A stretch of DNA of 64,000 bases from the NCBI GenBank assembly GCA_028751875.1, contig CM054140.1:25274646-25338645 (forward strand), given 5' to 3'. A program made the position numbers and the translations under genes. The stretch comes from Rapana venosa (lineage: Eukaryota > Mollusca > Gastropoda > Neogastropoda > Muricidae). Position 1 is the stretch's first letter. Each line of letters opens with the position of its first letter. The notes beneath the pieces were generated by a model. That model saw only the letters and a list, made by a program, of their open reading frames with translations, was not told where the DNA came from and made no database searches. This document shows positions 21,401 to 34,845 of this stretch, in pieces.

Positions 21401-24400
21401 CTGCACACACAAACAGAGCTTTGTCATTTCACTCACACGTATAATATAGACAGAGGCCAGCCTTTTCCCACAGTACATACAATAGAGGCTATACAAGAGA
21501 CACACTTTACAAATGAAACTTTGAAGTGCTGTCTAAATATTCTAAAACAAATCTGCATGCATGTAAAAAAAAAAGGGGGGGAGGGGGGGGGTGAGTTTGC
21601 TCTGGAAGGATTTTCTATTGGGTTGTGTGTGTGTGTGACTTGTTTTCCACGCTGCTCTTTCCTATTTCAGCCACACAGCCACCCCCCCAGTCTTGTTCAA
21701 TGGAGGTATCTATCACTGTTCAGCCATCACAAAGCCACCATCCAGAGGAGAACCAGCCTGTACTGCTGCTGGGCCACTTCAGTGGTGCTGAGCGTTGCTT
21801 TTTGGTCCAGCAAACGCAAGGAAACAAACTGCTGATAGAAAAGGCCATCAGATTTAAGCTTTTCTTCAACATCTTGGTGACTGGCATAAGGCACCAGCAC
21901 AGGCGTTTATGTCATACTCAATTTGTACTCTTGGAGGGGGAGGGGGGGGGGGGAAAGGATTCCAAAAATAGTTAATGTTTCTTGAAAACCAAAGTCATGG
22001 CAAAAAAACAACAACAAACATGGAAAAATTCCAGGAAAAAATAAATGCTTGGCAGCAATGTGAAAGTCCTAAGGAACATCACAGCATCATTATGATTCTT
22101 CTGAACTGTAATATAATTATTTTTGGCTGTGGCCTCATGTCTGCAGTCAGCAGTGAAATGGTGTCTTTCAGGTAACAGGCTCTCCTCTTCAATGACACCA
22201 AACCGCCCCTAGCCGCAGTATTGGTCTCTATAATGGCAGCCTCGCACCGACCCTTAAGAAATCCAAGAATGGGACCAGTGTGAATGCATGGTGGTTGGGA
22301 AAGAACAGCTTTGTAACTTAAGACTGATGGTTAAAAAAACAAAAACCACACACACACACACACACAAACCAAGACACAAACAAAAGTACAACCAAAACTT
22401 AAAAATCAGGTACATCTTTCAGCTTCCAGATACTGGAATCCACAAAAATAAACACCACGCAATCCTTTCACTAGCTACAGCTTCCAGTCGTTGGCCGGTT
22501 GCATGCAGAACCTCTGGAGCCCACTGGTGCTAAGTTGCGGTGCACATGTCTCTGTGGCCGTCTAGGCACAGGGCACTCACTCTACAAGTTACATACCTGG
22601 ATTTGACAAGTTCCACCCCTCCATACTTGTTTGTCTGCTGTCTGACTGTCTTCTCCTGATGATTCGATCTGCTTTTCCCTGCACTGCTGGTGTTAAAGGG
22701 GCGAACAAATCAAAAAAATGTTAACACCATTTGCAAGGACACAGCATAACTTATTTGATCAACAACATGTGATAACCTTCTTTTTTTTTTTCAAACACAG
22801 AAGAGTTCAAAGTCCCAGCTTACAGTATGATGCCATACATCACCTTTACATGCTTTTATAACAATGAAACAACGCAAAATCAACTGAAAAAAGCCCACAC
22901 TAAAGCCTGAGAGAGGTGGAACACTTATCTTATGATGTCAACTTTATTTGTTATGGAACTGATCATTTCACTCCTTGTTTAAAAATGTGTGACTTTGTTC
23001 CTGAAATATTATTTTCCAAAATAAATATATGGTTTAAGAAATGAAAAATAGCATCCACAAAAATGAAAACAAAAGAGCAAAACACAAAACAAACAACACT
23101 TGACCCTGCATTTTAAACTGCATGTAAATGAACTGTCTGAAAGATATTTATCTAATAAGTTTTAACCCCTCTGAAATGAGGGCCTTTCTCTGTATCACCT
23201 TCTGAGCTAAGAGGAGTTTTTGCTCTCTGTGTGTGTGTGCATGCGTGCGTGCGTGTTTGTCAAGTTGTGTGCTGCTTTGAACAATAAAATCATGTTTCAA
23301 CTGCAACTGTTTTCAAATAGGCCTACTGTGTTGTTTTTAAAAAAATGATTTTACATTTCTGTCATGCTGACGTTCTCACATTTGTTTCTGATATGTATGT
23401 TGTGGTTTTTATTGCTTTTGCAAAATTCTGAACACTTTGTTTTTGGTTGTTTTTTTTTAATTTCTAATTTTGTAACAGGGGAAGAAAGAGCTGCGACAGA
23501 TAGTTGTACATTCACTGCTTTATACGCCATTCACTGTATCATCAACATTCACTGACAAATGAATGCCATTGAGTAAGCTTCATGCCTCCCCTTCCCCACC
23601 CCTCTCCCTCACCTCTCATGCTGGGAAATGTTTCAAGCTCACACAAGGCAAAAAACAAACCCAAAAAACCTGACACAAGACTTATTTCCCATGACTACAT
23701 TCTAAACTCGAAAGGAAGATGTCACCACAGTCATGCAGAACATTTCCTATACGCTCCACAGCTTCAGAGAAGAACATTAGTTGGTTGATGCTTGAGCAAC
23801 TGCCTCACCCAGTGCCCTGCAGAGACGCACACCAGCTCAGCTGTTCAATGTTTCAGGTTTATAACCTGAAGAGTGTCGGTTTAAAGTCTCTGCTGAACCA
23901 TTCGGGTGAGGAACATTTTCTCAGAGCGGAGACCGATTCTGATTTTCAAACGTCTTAGATAAGACGAGGAACTAGAGGTCCCGTGTGAGTGCACAAGCAC
24001 ACTATTTTGTATCCCAGTTACACGACTCCATCCATCCCTCTTTCATGGAAGAGTGGGCGAGTTTGGGTCAGCCATTGGGGATAATACACAAAAATTGCCC
24101 AACATGCACCCAATCTTTCACCTGGTTAAACGCATGACGAAACAGCCCAGTAGATTTTTTTTTAGACAAAGCAGTGTGGTGGATAAGAAATATTCTACAC
24201 GCTGCGACACCTTTCCAGGGGGAAATGACCGATTGACTTACAGAGCCGCTAGCATTGGTGAGCTCGGGCAGAGATTTCCAGGGGGAGTTCATCAGCTCCT
24301 GGTAGTGCTGGCAGAGCACGTTGTCCACAAACTCCACCGTCTGCTTCAGGATGCCCTTGCGTTTCTTCTCCAGCTTGGTGGCAAAGTACAGCTTGGCGCG

Positions 24401-27400
24401 CAGGAAGTAGGCCACTGGCCACACCCACTCCTGCACCAACCAAAAGGATTGTTTCACACGTCATACGACGGAGCATCGGAAAGAGTCCAGAAGAAAAAGG
24501 CACCCAGCTAACTGTAAGCTATTACCAATCATAAACCATTCCCTTAGGCTACACACACACACATTTGTTGAAAAGAATAAACCGTTATACATTCACAGTT
24601 CACTTTATAGAAATGAATAGAATGCTCCTGCATATTTAGTTCCAATACAAAGTGTACTCATGAAGCAAAAGGAAAATGTGGATACATAATGATTAGGGCT
24701 GTCAGGAAAGATATAGAACAGATACTTTTACTTCTTTTTTTGTTATAGGACACCATGTACAGCACAAAATGCTTGATTTGACTTTCAGACTACGCACAAC
24801 AAATTTTTTTAAGTTTTTATATTTTTATTCTTTTATATTGAGGATAATGAAATAAGCTTTTATGTGCTTTTTTACATCTAGTCCCCATGTGTATGCGGTT
24901 TTGTCAATTCTGTCATCTGTTCCCACCGGCACACAATGGCCTACTCATACAAAAAGCGGACCAGGATTTAACGTGTGCGCAAGATGTTCTGCGTGCGTTC
25001 GCACACGGGCCTCAGTTTATAGTCTCATCCAAAAGACTTTTGGGGAGAGTGAAGTTTGCACTGATGTCAACTCCAGGGAAATTATCCCCTTGAACGGGAA
25101 TAGAACCCCCATTGTCAGATTTCGAGCGCAATGTTCCAACCATTAGGCTGTCCCGTCCCCCCAAATAATTCCACAAAGGCAAAAAAACCATTTAAGCTTG
25201 AGTGAAGTTTTCTGGGCAAAATGAAACTAACTAAAGCTGACACAACACTCACTTTTACACTAATTCTTCCACTAGGGTATGTTTGTGAAGTGACAAGTTG
25301 GTCCAAAAGGTTCACTTTATTTTAAAACACAAGATTACAGACCAACTGATGTCATTCCTTAGCCATCCTGTCTACTGGATCTTTCATACAAAGTTTGCAA
25401 TACACATATCGCAAAAATCTTTCAAGATTTTGTCTTTTCAAAGAGTTGTACATACAGGTCCATTGTGGTAGTTGAAGCCATGGGCTAATTTGGGGTCTTC
25501 AGAATCGTTGGAAACATTGTAGTTCCCATCGTAGGCCCAGTCTCTGGAAACACACACACACACACACAGAATACAGCGGTCATAAAGCACTGCCAAACAC
25601 ATTCTTTCTGAGCTTTATTCCCCAGCTTTATTCTATTGGTAAACAATGTCATACCCATCATCCTAAGGAGGCGGGTGGCGGGATGGTTAAGACATTCACC
25701 TGCCAACAAGTAAACCATGTGATTCTGGGTTCGATTCCTGGCCTCACCCTTTCTTCCCTATTCAACAAAAAAAATCAAACTGCAAGTCAAAGCCCTTCAG
25801 ATAAGTATATAAACCGAGGCCCAGTGTGCAAAGGCACGCAGAACATCTTGTGCACACATTAAAAACCTTTTCCATCTTTCGGAAGAATAGGCCACTATGT
25901 ACTGGTAGGAATGGATAGCAACAAAAACAAAAAACCCAGCATGTACATAAGATGTCCTGGTAAGACACCATCCCTGAAGTTGGAGTGCAGCTTCCTAAAT
26001 GGTGGTGGTGGTGGTGGTGGTGAGGGGGGATGATTGCATACACAAACATCTCACCATTGGTGAACCTCAGAACTCAACCTAAGGAACATCAACAACAAAA
26101 GCAACAACAAAATCCCCACCATCCACCACAGCTGTACCCTATGATCTATGTACCATGTCATACACACCATTCCACCACAGCTGTATCCTATGATCTATAA
26201 ACCATGTCATACACATCAATCCACCACAGCTGTACCCTATGATCTATGTACCATGTCATACACATCAATCCACCACAGCTGTACCCTATGATCTAAGTAC
26301 CATGTCATACACATTAATTCACCACAGCTATACCCTATCTATTGACCATGTCATACACATCAATCCACCACAGCTGTACCCTATGATCTATAAACCATGT
26401 CATACACACCATTCCACCACAGCTGTATCCTATGATCTATGTACCATGTCATACACACCATTCCACCACAGCTGTACCCTATGATCTATAAACCATGTCA
26501 TACACACCATTCCACCACAGCTGTGCCCTATGATCTATAAACCATGTCATACACATTCCACCACAGCTGTATCCTATGATCTATAAACCATGTCATACAC
26601 ACCATTCCACCACAGCTGTATCCTATGATCTATAAACCATGTCATGCACACCATTCCACCACAGCTGTACCCTATGATCTATGTACCATGTCATACATCA
26701 TACATACCATTCCACCACAGCTGTACCCTATGATCTATAAACCATGTCATACACACCATTCCACCAGAGCTGTATCCTATGATCTATAAACCATGTCATA
26801 CACACCATTCCACCACAGCTGTATCCTATGATCTATGTACCATGTATACACACCATTCCACCACAGCTGTACCCTATGATCTACGTACCATGTCATACAC
26901 ATTAATTCACCACAGCTATACCCTATCTATTGACCATGTCATACACACCATTCCACCACAGCTGAATCCTATGATCTATAAACCACGTCATACACACCAT
27001 TCCACCACAGCTGAATCCTATGATCTATGTACCATGTCATACGTCATACACATCAATCCACAACAGCTGTATCCTATGATCTATAAACCATGTTATACAC
27101 ACCATTCCACCACAGCTGTACCCTATGATCTATAAACCATGTTATACACACCATTCCACCACAGCTGTACCCTATGATCTATAAACCATGTTATACACAC
27201 CATTCCACCACAGCTGTACCCTATGATCTATAAACCATGTTATACACACCATTCCACCACAGCTGTACCCTATGATCTATAAACCATGTTATACACACCA
27301 TTCCACCACAGCTGTACCCTATGATCTATAAACCACGTCATACACACCATTCCACCACAGCTGTACCCTATGATCTATAAACCACGTCATACACACCATT

Positions 27401-29620
27401 CCACCACAGCTGTACCCTATGATCTATAAACCATGTTATACACACCATTCCACCACAGCTGTACCCTATGATCTATAAACCATGTCATACACATTCCACC
27501 ACAGCTGTACCCTATGATTATAAACCACGTCATACACACCATTCCACCACAGCTGTACCCTATGATTATAAACCATGTTATACACACCATTCCACCACAG
27601 CTGTACCCTATGATCTATAAACCATGTTATACACACCATTCCACCACAGCTGTACCCTATGATCTACGTACCATGTCATACACATCATTCCACCACAGCT
27701 GTACCCTATGATCTACGTACCATGTCATACACATCATTCCACCACAGCTGTACCCTATGATCTACGTACCATGTCATACACATCAATCCACCACAGCTGT
27801 ATCCTATCTATTGACCATGTCATACACACCATTCCACCACAGCTGTACCCTATGATCTATAAACCATGTCATACACACCATTCCACCACAGCTGTATCCT
27901 ATGATCTATGTACCATGTCATACACACCATTCCACCACAGCTGTACCCTATGATCTACGTACCATGTCATACACATTAATTCACCACAGCTATACCCTAT
28001 CTATTGACCATGTCATACACACCATTCCACCACAGCTGAATCCTATGATCTATAAACCATGTCATACACACCATTCCACCACAGCTGAATCCTATGATCT
28101 ATGTACCATGTCATACGTCATACACACCATTCCACCACAGCTGTACCCTATGATCTATAAACCATGTCATACACACCATTCCACCAGAGCTGTATCCTAT
28201 GATCTATAAACCATGTCATACACATCAATCCACCACAGCTGTATCCTATGATCTATAAACCATGTCATACACACCATTCCACCACAGCTGTACCCTATGA
28301 TCTATAAACCATGTCATACACACCATTCCACCACAGCTGTATCCTATGATCTATAAACCATGTCATGCACACCAAATGCAACTCTTTCACCACTCTGACC
28401 ATAGTTATCCTGACATGTACCAGTTCCCTTTCCTTCCTTCCTTCCTTTTTCAAAGAACCAACAATACATAATTAATTTTAACTCATAAGACAATTGGTTA
28501 GATGTCTGTGTATGTTGAATGGGAAAAAAGCAATATCAAGCACAAATTCCCCCACCCCACGACCTTTAAAAATAAAGAAAAAGCCAAACTGTCAAAGGCA
28601 ATGAAAAACAAAGCTTTCACAAAAATGAGAAGAAGAAAGAAAACGGGTATTAGGAGGGGGCAGAAACATTACTAGGTTTCACAGAATAAATTCACATACC
28701 AAAAGGCAAAAGAGGAGAGCAGGGCTGGGGGAGGCATAAGGTAAAAACACACACACAAAAAAACATATCTTAGTACAATAAAAAAAAACCAAAAAAACCA
28801 ACCATATCATTTTACAGCTAAAATCCCCCCTCTCCCACCCCCCTCCAAAAAAATCTTCACACTTCACCCTACCAATTAAAACCTGACATTCCCTACGTCT
28901 GAATGCAGCTACCTTAATGGTGGGCAGAAATGGTCGCATACATCAGATATATCACCATTAATAAACCTCAGATTTTTTGCCGAGAAATGGAAAACAAAAA
29001 CAAGACCCCAAAAATGACAGGAAAAAAAATTCTGCACATGAACACAGAGACAATCTCTTTTTTTTCTCAAGGAGGGGGGGGGCACACAACAGATTTCTAT
29101 AATGAGAAAAAAAAATAATTTTCCATTTGAAGCAGAAAGGGTTACTGAAAAAGTGACACACACAGAAAAATCATTCATCACTTACGAAGGGTCCAGCGTC
29201 TTCATTCCCAGAGGTCCAAGCAGCACTTTCTCTGCCAATTCCAGAGCTGTCCAGGCGTTTTCTTCTGTGAACAGTTCCGGAGCCTGTCCAGGTACACAGC
29301 AAAGAGGAAGCATGATCAGAAACTAGCATTGGACGACTGCAACAAACTGTCTGCCTTCTTTTTTTTTCTTTTAATAACCTGACAAAGGGTCATAGGTACA
29401 TGGGTTTCAGTCATACAACAACACGCAAAGAATAATCACTTGAAATGGTGACTCTCCCTCCATATCTTTTTCATTTTATTTGATTTTTTTCTTCTAAACA
29501 AAGGCACTGATCGTCAAACTGTTGCTAACTTGTATACTTGGGAAACCTAGCCCAACATGATCACTTTTTGAAAAATTTGATTTGAATTTTCAAGTAGTAA
29601 TATACACTTCCATAAGCTTA

Positions 29621-29688
<68 letters not shown>

Positions 29689-32600
29689 TTTGTTTTCTTT
29701 TAAACCAACATTCTGATTTAGCTCAAATGTGTAATATCAAAGGAGAAAGGAAAAAGCCCATATACATCTACAACAGAAGCACGCTGGTCTGGCCAGGAGC
29801 AGGAGGGATTCCCATGTCCAAGCCAATATCCCTGCCATACAACTTGGATGAAAGGGGTTTGCATGCCCGTCTGTCTATGGCCTATGACCTCATGACACTG
29901 CTCTCCAGTTCTGGGAGAAATGACCTCTTAAACCCTGAAGGCATGGCTTCAAATCCAGTTGTAAGCAGAAAAAATGGTCCCAGCAAATGGCTATCTACAA
30001 TCTTGATATGGGCGAGGCCCAGCTCACTTAGAGTGCAAAAAGCACTTGCTCGAAGAGGGCTTTTCCTCACAAGACTTGCTGTCTGCCTCTCCACCAATGC
30101 GAGACTTGAAAATAGAAACATCCCTATAGAAATCCTCAAGGTCTGGATTTCCTGTCCGTGGTATGCTTTCCCCAAAAAGCCCACTCAACGCGTTGTTTCT
30201 GTGAAATGCTTTTCTGTACCCAAAGACTATCTCCAGTCCTCACAGGCCAGAAAGCTCACACCCCTCCTCCTCCGTCAAAATCTTCAGCAGGTCAAGTAGC
30301 CCATCACTGACCACAGCTTGTGAACTCCTCCCAGACATGCAGCCACCTCGTGCTGAAAAAAGTCTTAGCATGATCGACACAACCTAGTCTGCCGCTACAA
30401 CCATCCACTTTCTGTAGCAACCGGCACACGCCTGTCAGGCAGGTCTACTCACCACCACCATGGTCACGCAGAAGTTGGGGCGAAGCTGGTAGTTGGACCA
30501 CAACTGCGAGGCGTTGAAACAGTCCTTGTACATGCCCCGTCGGACAATCATCTCAGGGTTGGGTTCCAAGGGTGGGTTGGGCTCCGTGCTGATGTAGAAG
30601 TCTTTCTCAAAGTGCCTCTGGATGGCATCGGCCCAGTCTTCAAAGGTCTTCTCCTCAGTGGAGAAGTCTGAAACATCCAGGTCAGGGTTTATCCACAGGT
30701 AGTAAATACATATTTTGCTGACCAGGAAAAGCCACTGTTACGGAGAGGGATGGTCTCTGCCAGGTTCAACTTGCCTGACACACACTGCCTGAAAAACTGA
30801 GGGCAGTGCTTCTATGGCTCCCTAAGGAGATACAGGAAGAGTAAAGACAAGTGTGTGTTCTGTACAGTCTGCAGTGTGTATCACATCTGCTGGTTTGTCC
30901 ACGACTTCAATATTACAATGTTTCCAGTAGACATTAGACATTTCCTTTCTTGACAAAGCAGCAAGTTTGCATACTGTTTCATCCTTTACTCACAAAATGT
31001 TTACCTCGATGGAGCATGCTTCACAAAAAGTGTATTCCAAGGGGCCTGATACATCTCTGAACAGACAATCTGATTGGACTGCCTTAAAAACACAGCTGTT
31101 TCCTTCATTTCTGTTCAAAGTCGAAGTGTTGATGGACATTTCTAGTTTACCACCATGGAAGCCAAACAGACTATGCACTCTGTCCCACTCATCACCCCTT
31201 AGGAATCACTGTGAGACTGCAAGCACACGCGGGATGAGAAGTTCACATGTACCAGCTTTTTTTTTTTTAGTACCTCATGATGTAGGCAACCATACTCTGA
31301 CTCCAGAGGACCATTGCCAAACGACTTCACAAAATCAAGCTAGATCACTTGGGACACTGTGAATGAATTGATACACCTCCCATTCCAAAACAGCAATTAC
31401 CCAACAATTACATGGTAGAGAACAGTTATCTCCCTTTGTCACCAAGTCTTTTCTTTAATTTTGTTTCTTTGTTTGTTTTGTTTAATTTGAAAATCATCAG
31501 CAATTGTATATCAATGCATTTAAAGAATTGATTTTCTAGAAATAAAATGTACTGGTAGGCAGGTTTGTGGAGGGGAGCAGCCATGATTTTCACCTTTTAT
31601 GACTTGCACCTTGCACCTTGACTACCTTGGCAGCAATTTATAGTCAACAGATTGAACATAGATTCAATAAACAAAAAGACCCTGATTAATCTGTCCTAAA
31701 AAATTAGCAAAAGACAAGAGAGCAAACAAACTCACCGAAAGAGTGATAGCAAGAGGTGAGACTATGGGAGATAGTGACTGAAAGGTACAACCTGGATGAC
31801 TTGCTTGTAAGTTCAAATGGATAAAGACAACAAAATCCCAGCACACGAACGAAAGTTATTTACAGGAGATAAACATATGGCCTTACAATGCGAAAATACG
31901 TTTCAACAAAAAATATTCTTTAAATAATCTGCTGGAGAGAGCGACTATTCTGGCCATGACTGCTATGGTCTGACACTTCAGTCAAGGACACTAGCCACCC
32001 CTTTAATTCAAAAACCACAGGGACCCACCTGATTTGTTGATGGTGACCCCCTTGTAGGGATAATGCCCAGTCTTGTTCAGTTGTGCCAACCAGCGCACCA
32101 CAGAGGCACACAGGCCAACCAGCTCCACTGCTGATCCATCTCTGAAAAAGACGGCCATCGATACTTCATTTCTGCCCATGCTGTTGCTTGTTTCCACAGA
32201 ATATCAAACTCCTTACAGCAGAGGTTGCCTAAAAGTGGTGTCAATATCTAACATAAACGTTTCTTTGATTTCAAACAGCACTGGAGTTCTGGAGAGGAAA
32301 AGAAAAGGCCAAAATCCAAACATACAGCATGCCAAGTTCATTGGCAACAGTTTGACACCACATTTCATACAAACACAAGTAAAAGATTTTTAAAAACTCC
32401 TGTGCCTTCTGCAAACATGAACATGTGCATGTATCATAGACACACGTGCGTACACACATGCCAGCTAGGTAAAACATACTAGACAGCGTGAGCTACCAGA
32501 CGGTTTTGTGGAGGACTTCTTTGAGAGATTTCTTGGGCTCTGGCTTTGACTACAGCAGAACTTGGCAGAGACAGAGAAAGATGATGACCACTGGTGGCAC

Positions 32601-34173
32601 ATTATGTGGAGCCCCTACTGTCAACAGTGGTGATGGAGACAGTTGAACAGATAAACATATGAAGGGGAGTGTGCTGTGCATACAATCAGTGGGAAGCCTG
32701 AAGACAACAGTCTCACACCTTCCACTTTACAGAAAGCAACTTAACAGTGATGTACAACAAAATCTGACTGTCCATTATGGAGTGATATCGTGAAACCCCA
32801 ACTACCCATTCCAACTCTGTCACATCATCTGAAATCTTGCTGTGCGTCCACATCATAATCTTTGTTATCTTTATCCAGCATTATGCAGTAAAGTTTATCA
32901 ATGCCATCCTCTGTGCCCTGGTTTCACTGCGATCTGCACACATTTGTTTCTGGTCTGATTCCACGCCTAGGGTAAGCATGTTTCAAGAGCTTTAAGTTTG
33001 ATGGTGGATTGGTGTTGAAGGAAGGACACGGTGTGATGGTCACTACTGTAGTGGAGGCTCTTGGTGACCTAGCAGCTTCTATCTTCTTGTTGAAAGGGGG
33101 TGTAGAGGCAGGCATCTGTCATATGTTGGATTAACAAATTAGCCTGCTGACTCACTGTCATTCCTAGACTCTGCTGAAGGAACTACACCATGCAATGTCC
33201 AGACATGTGGTTTACTACAAGCTGATACAGACTGCTACACTGAGGCATAATTAACTATGTTTATGCAGTACAATGACATTACAAAATATCCTAATGTATT
33301 AAAATGTTAACACAACACGAAAGGCTACAATGTAAAAGTTACTACAACACACCATATAAGATAATATCACATAGGGTTTGCCATGACAAGACACGACAGA
33401 TCAGAATGGAAAGAACAGAACAGAATACAATTAATGTTGCACAAAAAGCTATGCTCTTTGCAGACACGCCGGCAGTTCAAAGTTCAGACAGTCCAGCCTA
33501 CCTGGGTGTGGCTGGCTTGCCCTTGGTGCCAGCTCTGATGGAACTGCCCATTTTGTCCATCCAGGTGCCACAGTTGTGAATGCTGCCCCCGTACACAAAA
33601 CCCTGGGGCCACTGCACTCCAGCTTCCACATTGAAACCTGCACCAAAACACAGGCATTCCCACCACCTCTACAGGAAGGAAACAGCATCCAAAGGAAGTA
33701 AGGAGGAGGTGGAACAAAGGAAAAGAGAGGACGAGGCAGACAACTAAACATCATGATATCACTACTGCTTTACCTGAAATTCTTTAAATACCATGTCACA
33801 ATTAACTTTATTTGAAGTTGTTTACAAATTTGAATGATGGATGAAAAAAGATAAAAATTACACAGTACTATACTTTTAAAAGAGTATTAACTTTTTTTTA
33901 AGAAGTCATTGCCAAAGGACATCTGTGAGGTATCTGTGAAATAGAATTAACAAGAAATGCCACGACTGCTTCACTGCCCAGACAGACCGTCTGATGATCT
34001 TGTTCAGGGATAAACAGCAAAGAGGAGGAGGTTTTATTAATGTAGTCATGCTTAGAAAAGGGAAAGGGGAGATAGAAAGAGAGGGAGTGGTACAGGGGAG
34101 GGGAAGGGGGAGAAAGAAAGTGGGGAGATGAGAGAGAGAGAAGAGAAATGAGAGAGAGGGACAGACAGAGGAG

Positions 34174-34267
<94 letters not shown>

Positions 34268-34782
34268 ACTCTACCCTTTCTTTTCATATAAGTTTATCAT
34301 ATGTACTGCACAAGGACACAACTGAACATTCAAAACCACACAAAGCCAGTTTTTCTTTTAGGTCTGGTTCCTGACAAAACTATTTTAGTACTGAAAAACA
34401 AGCCCTGCCCTCGCCCCACCACCCCCACCCCCTCAAATCATCAATTGGTTGGTTCTGCCTCAAAGCAAAAGAATAGTGCTGCTGCGATTGATCAGTGTCT
34501 GACCTTCAGAACTCATGTGTTCGTCCAAGTTGGGACCCGCTCCCTTCTCACGGAACTTGATGCCGACGACGTGTCGGGTCAGGGCTTCTTGGATCACGTC
34601 ATACAGAGGCTGGTCCTGCAGTCACACACACACCCCACCACCATGAACATCATCTTCTTCTTGATGGATGCTCCACTAAAGCTTATCTATCCTTCCACTT
34701 CACGCTGTCTGCGCAGTGTGCACACTTCTGCCTTTGTAACAGGGCTTCATTCTGCGTGGCTGGGGTTTTGGGGGGAGGGTTC

Positions 34783-34845
<63 letters not shown>

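Noticed and set aside
24053..24511. 152-codon + strand frame
   Set aside because: Antisense shadow of AGL exon Z.
25669..25745. tRNA gene
   Set aside because: Has box A- and B-like sequences but is the head of a SINE and does not fold into a clean acceptor stem by eye. The same applies to the heads near 25162, 54938, 60231 and 5757.
26239..28209. Several open frames with repeated [15 protein letters not shown] peptides
   Set aside because: 49-bp unit is not a multiple of three, so frames change from unit to unit; they lie in an AGL intron on the opposite strand.
26117..28374. CRISPR array
   Set aside because: Units are contiguous with no unique spacers, and the genome is eukaryotic.
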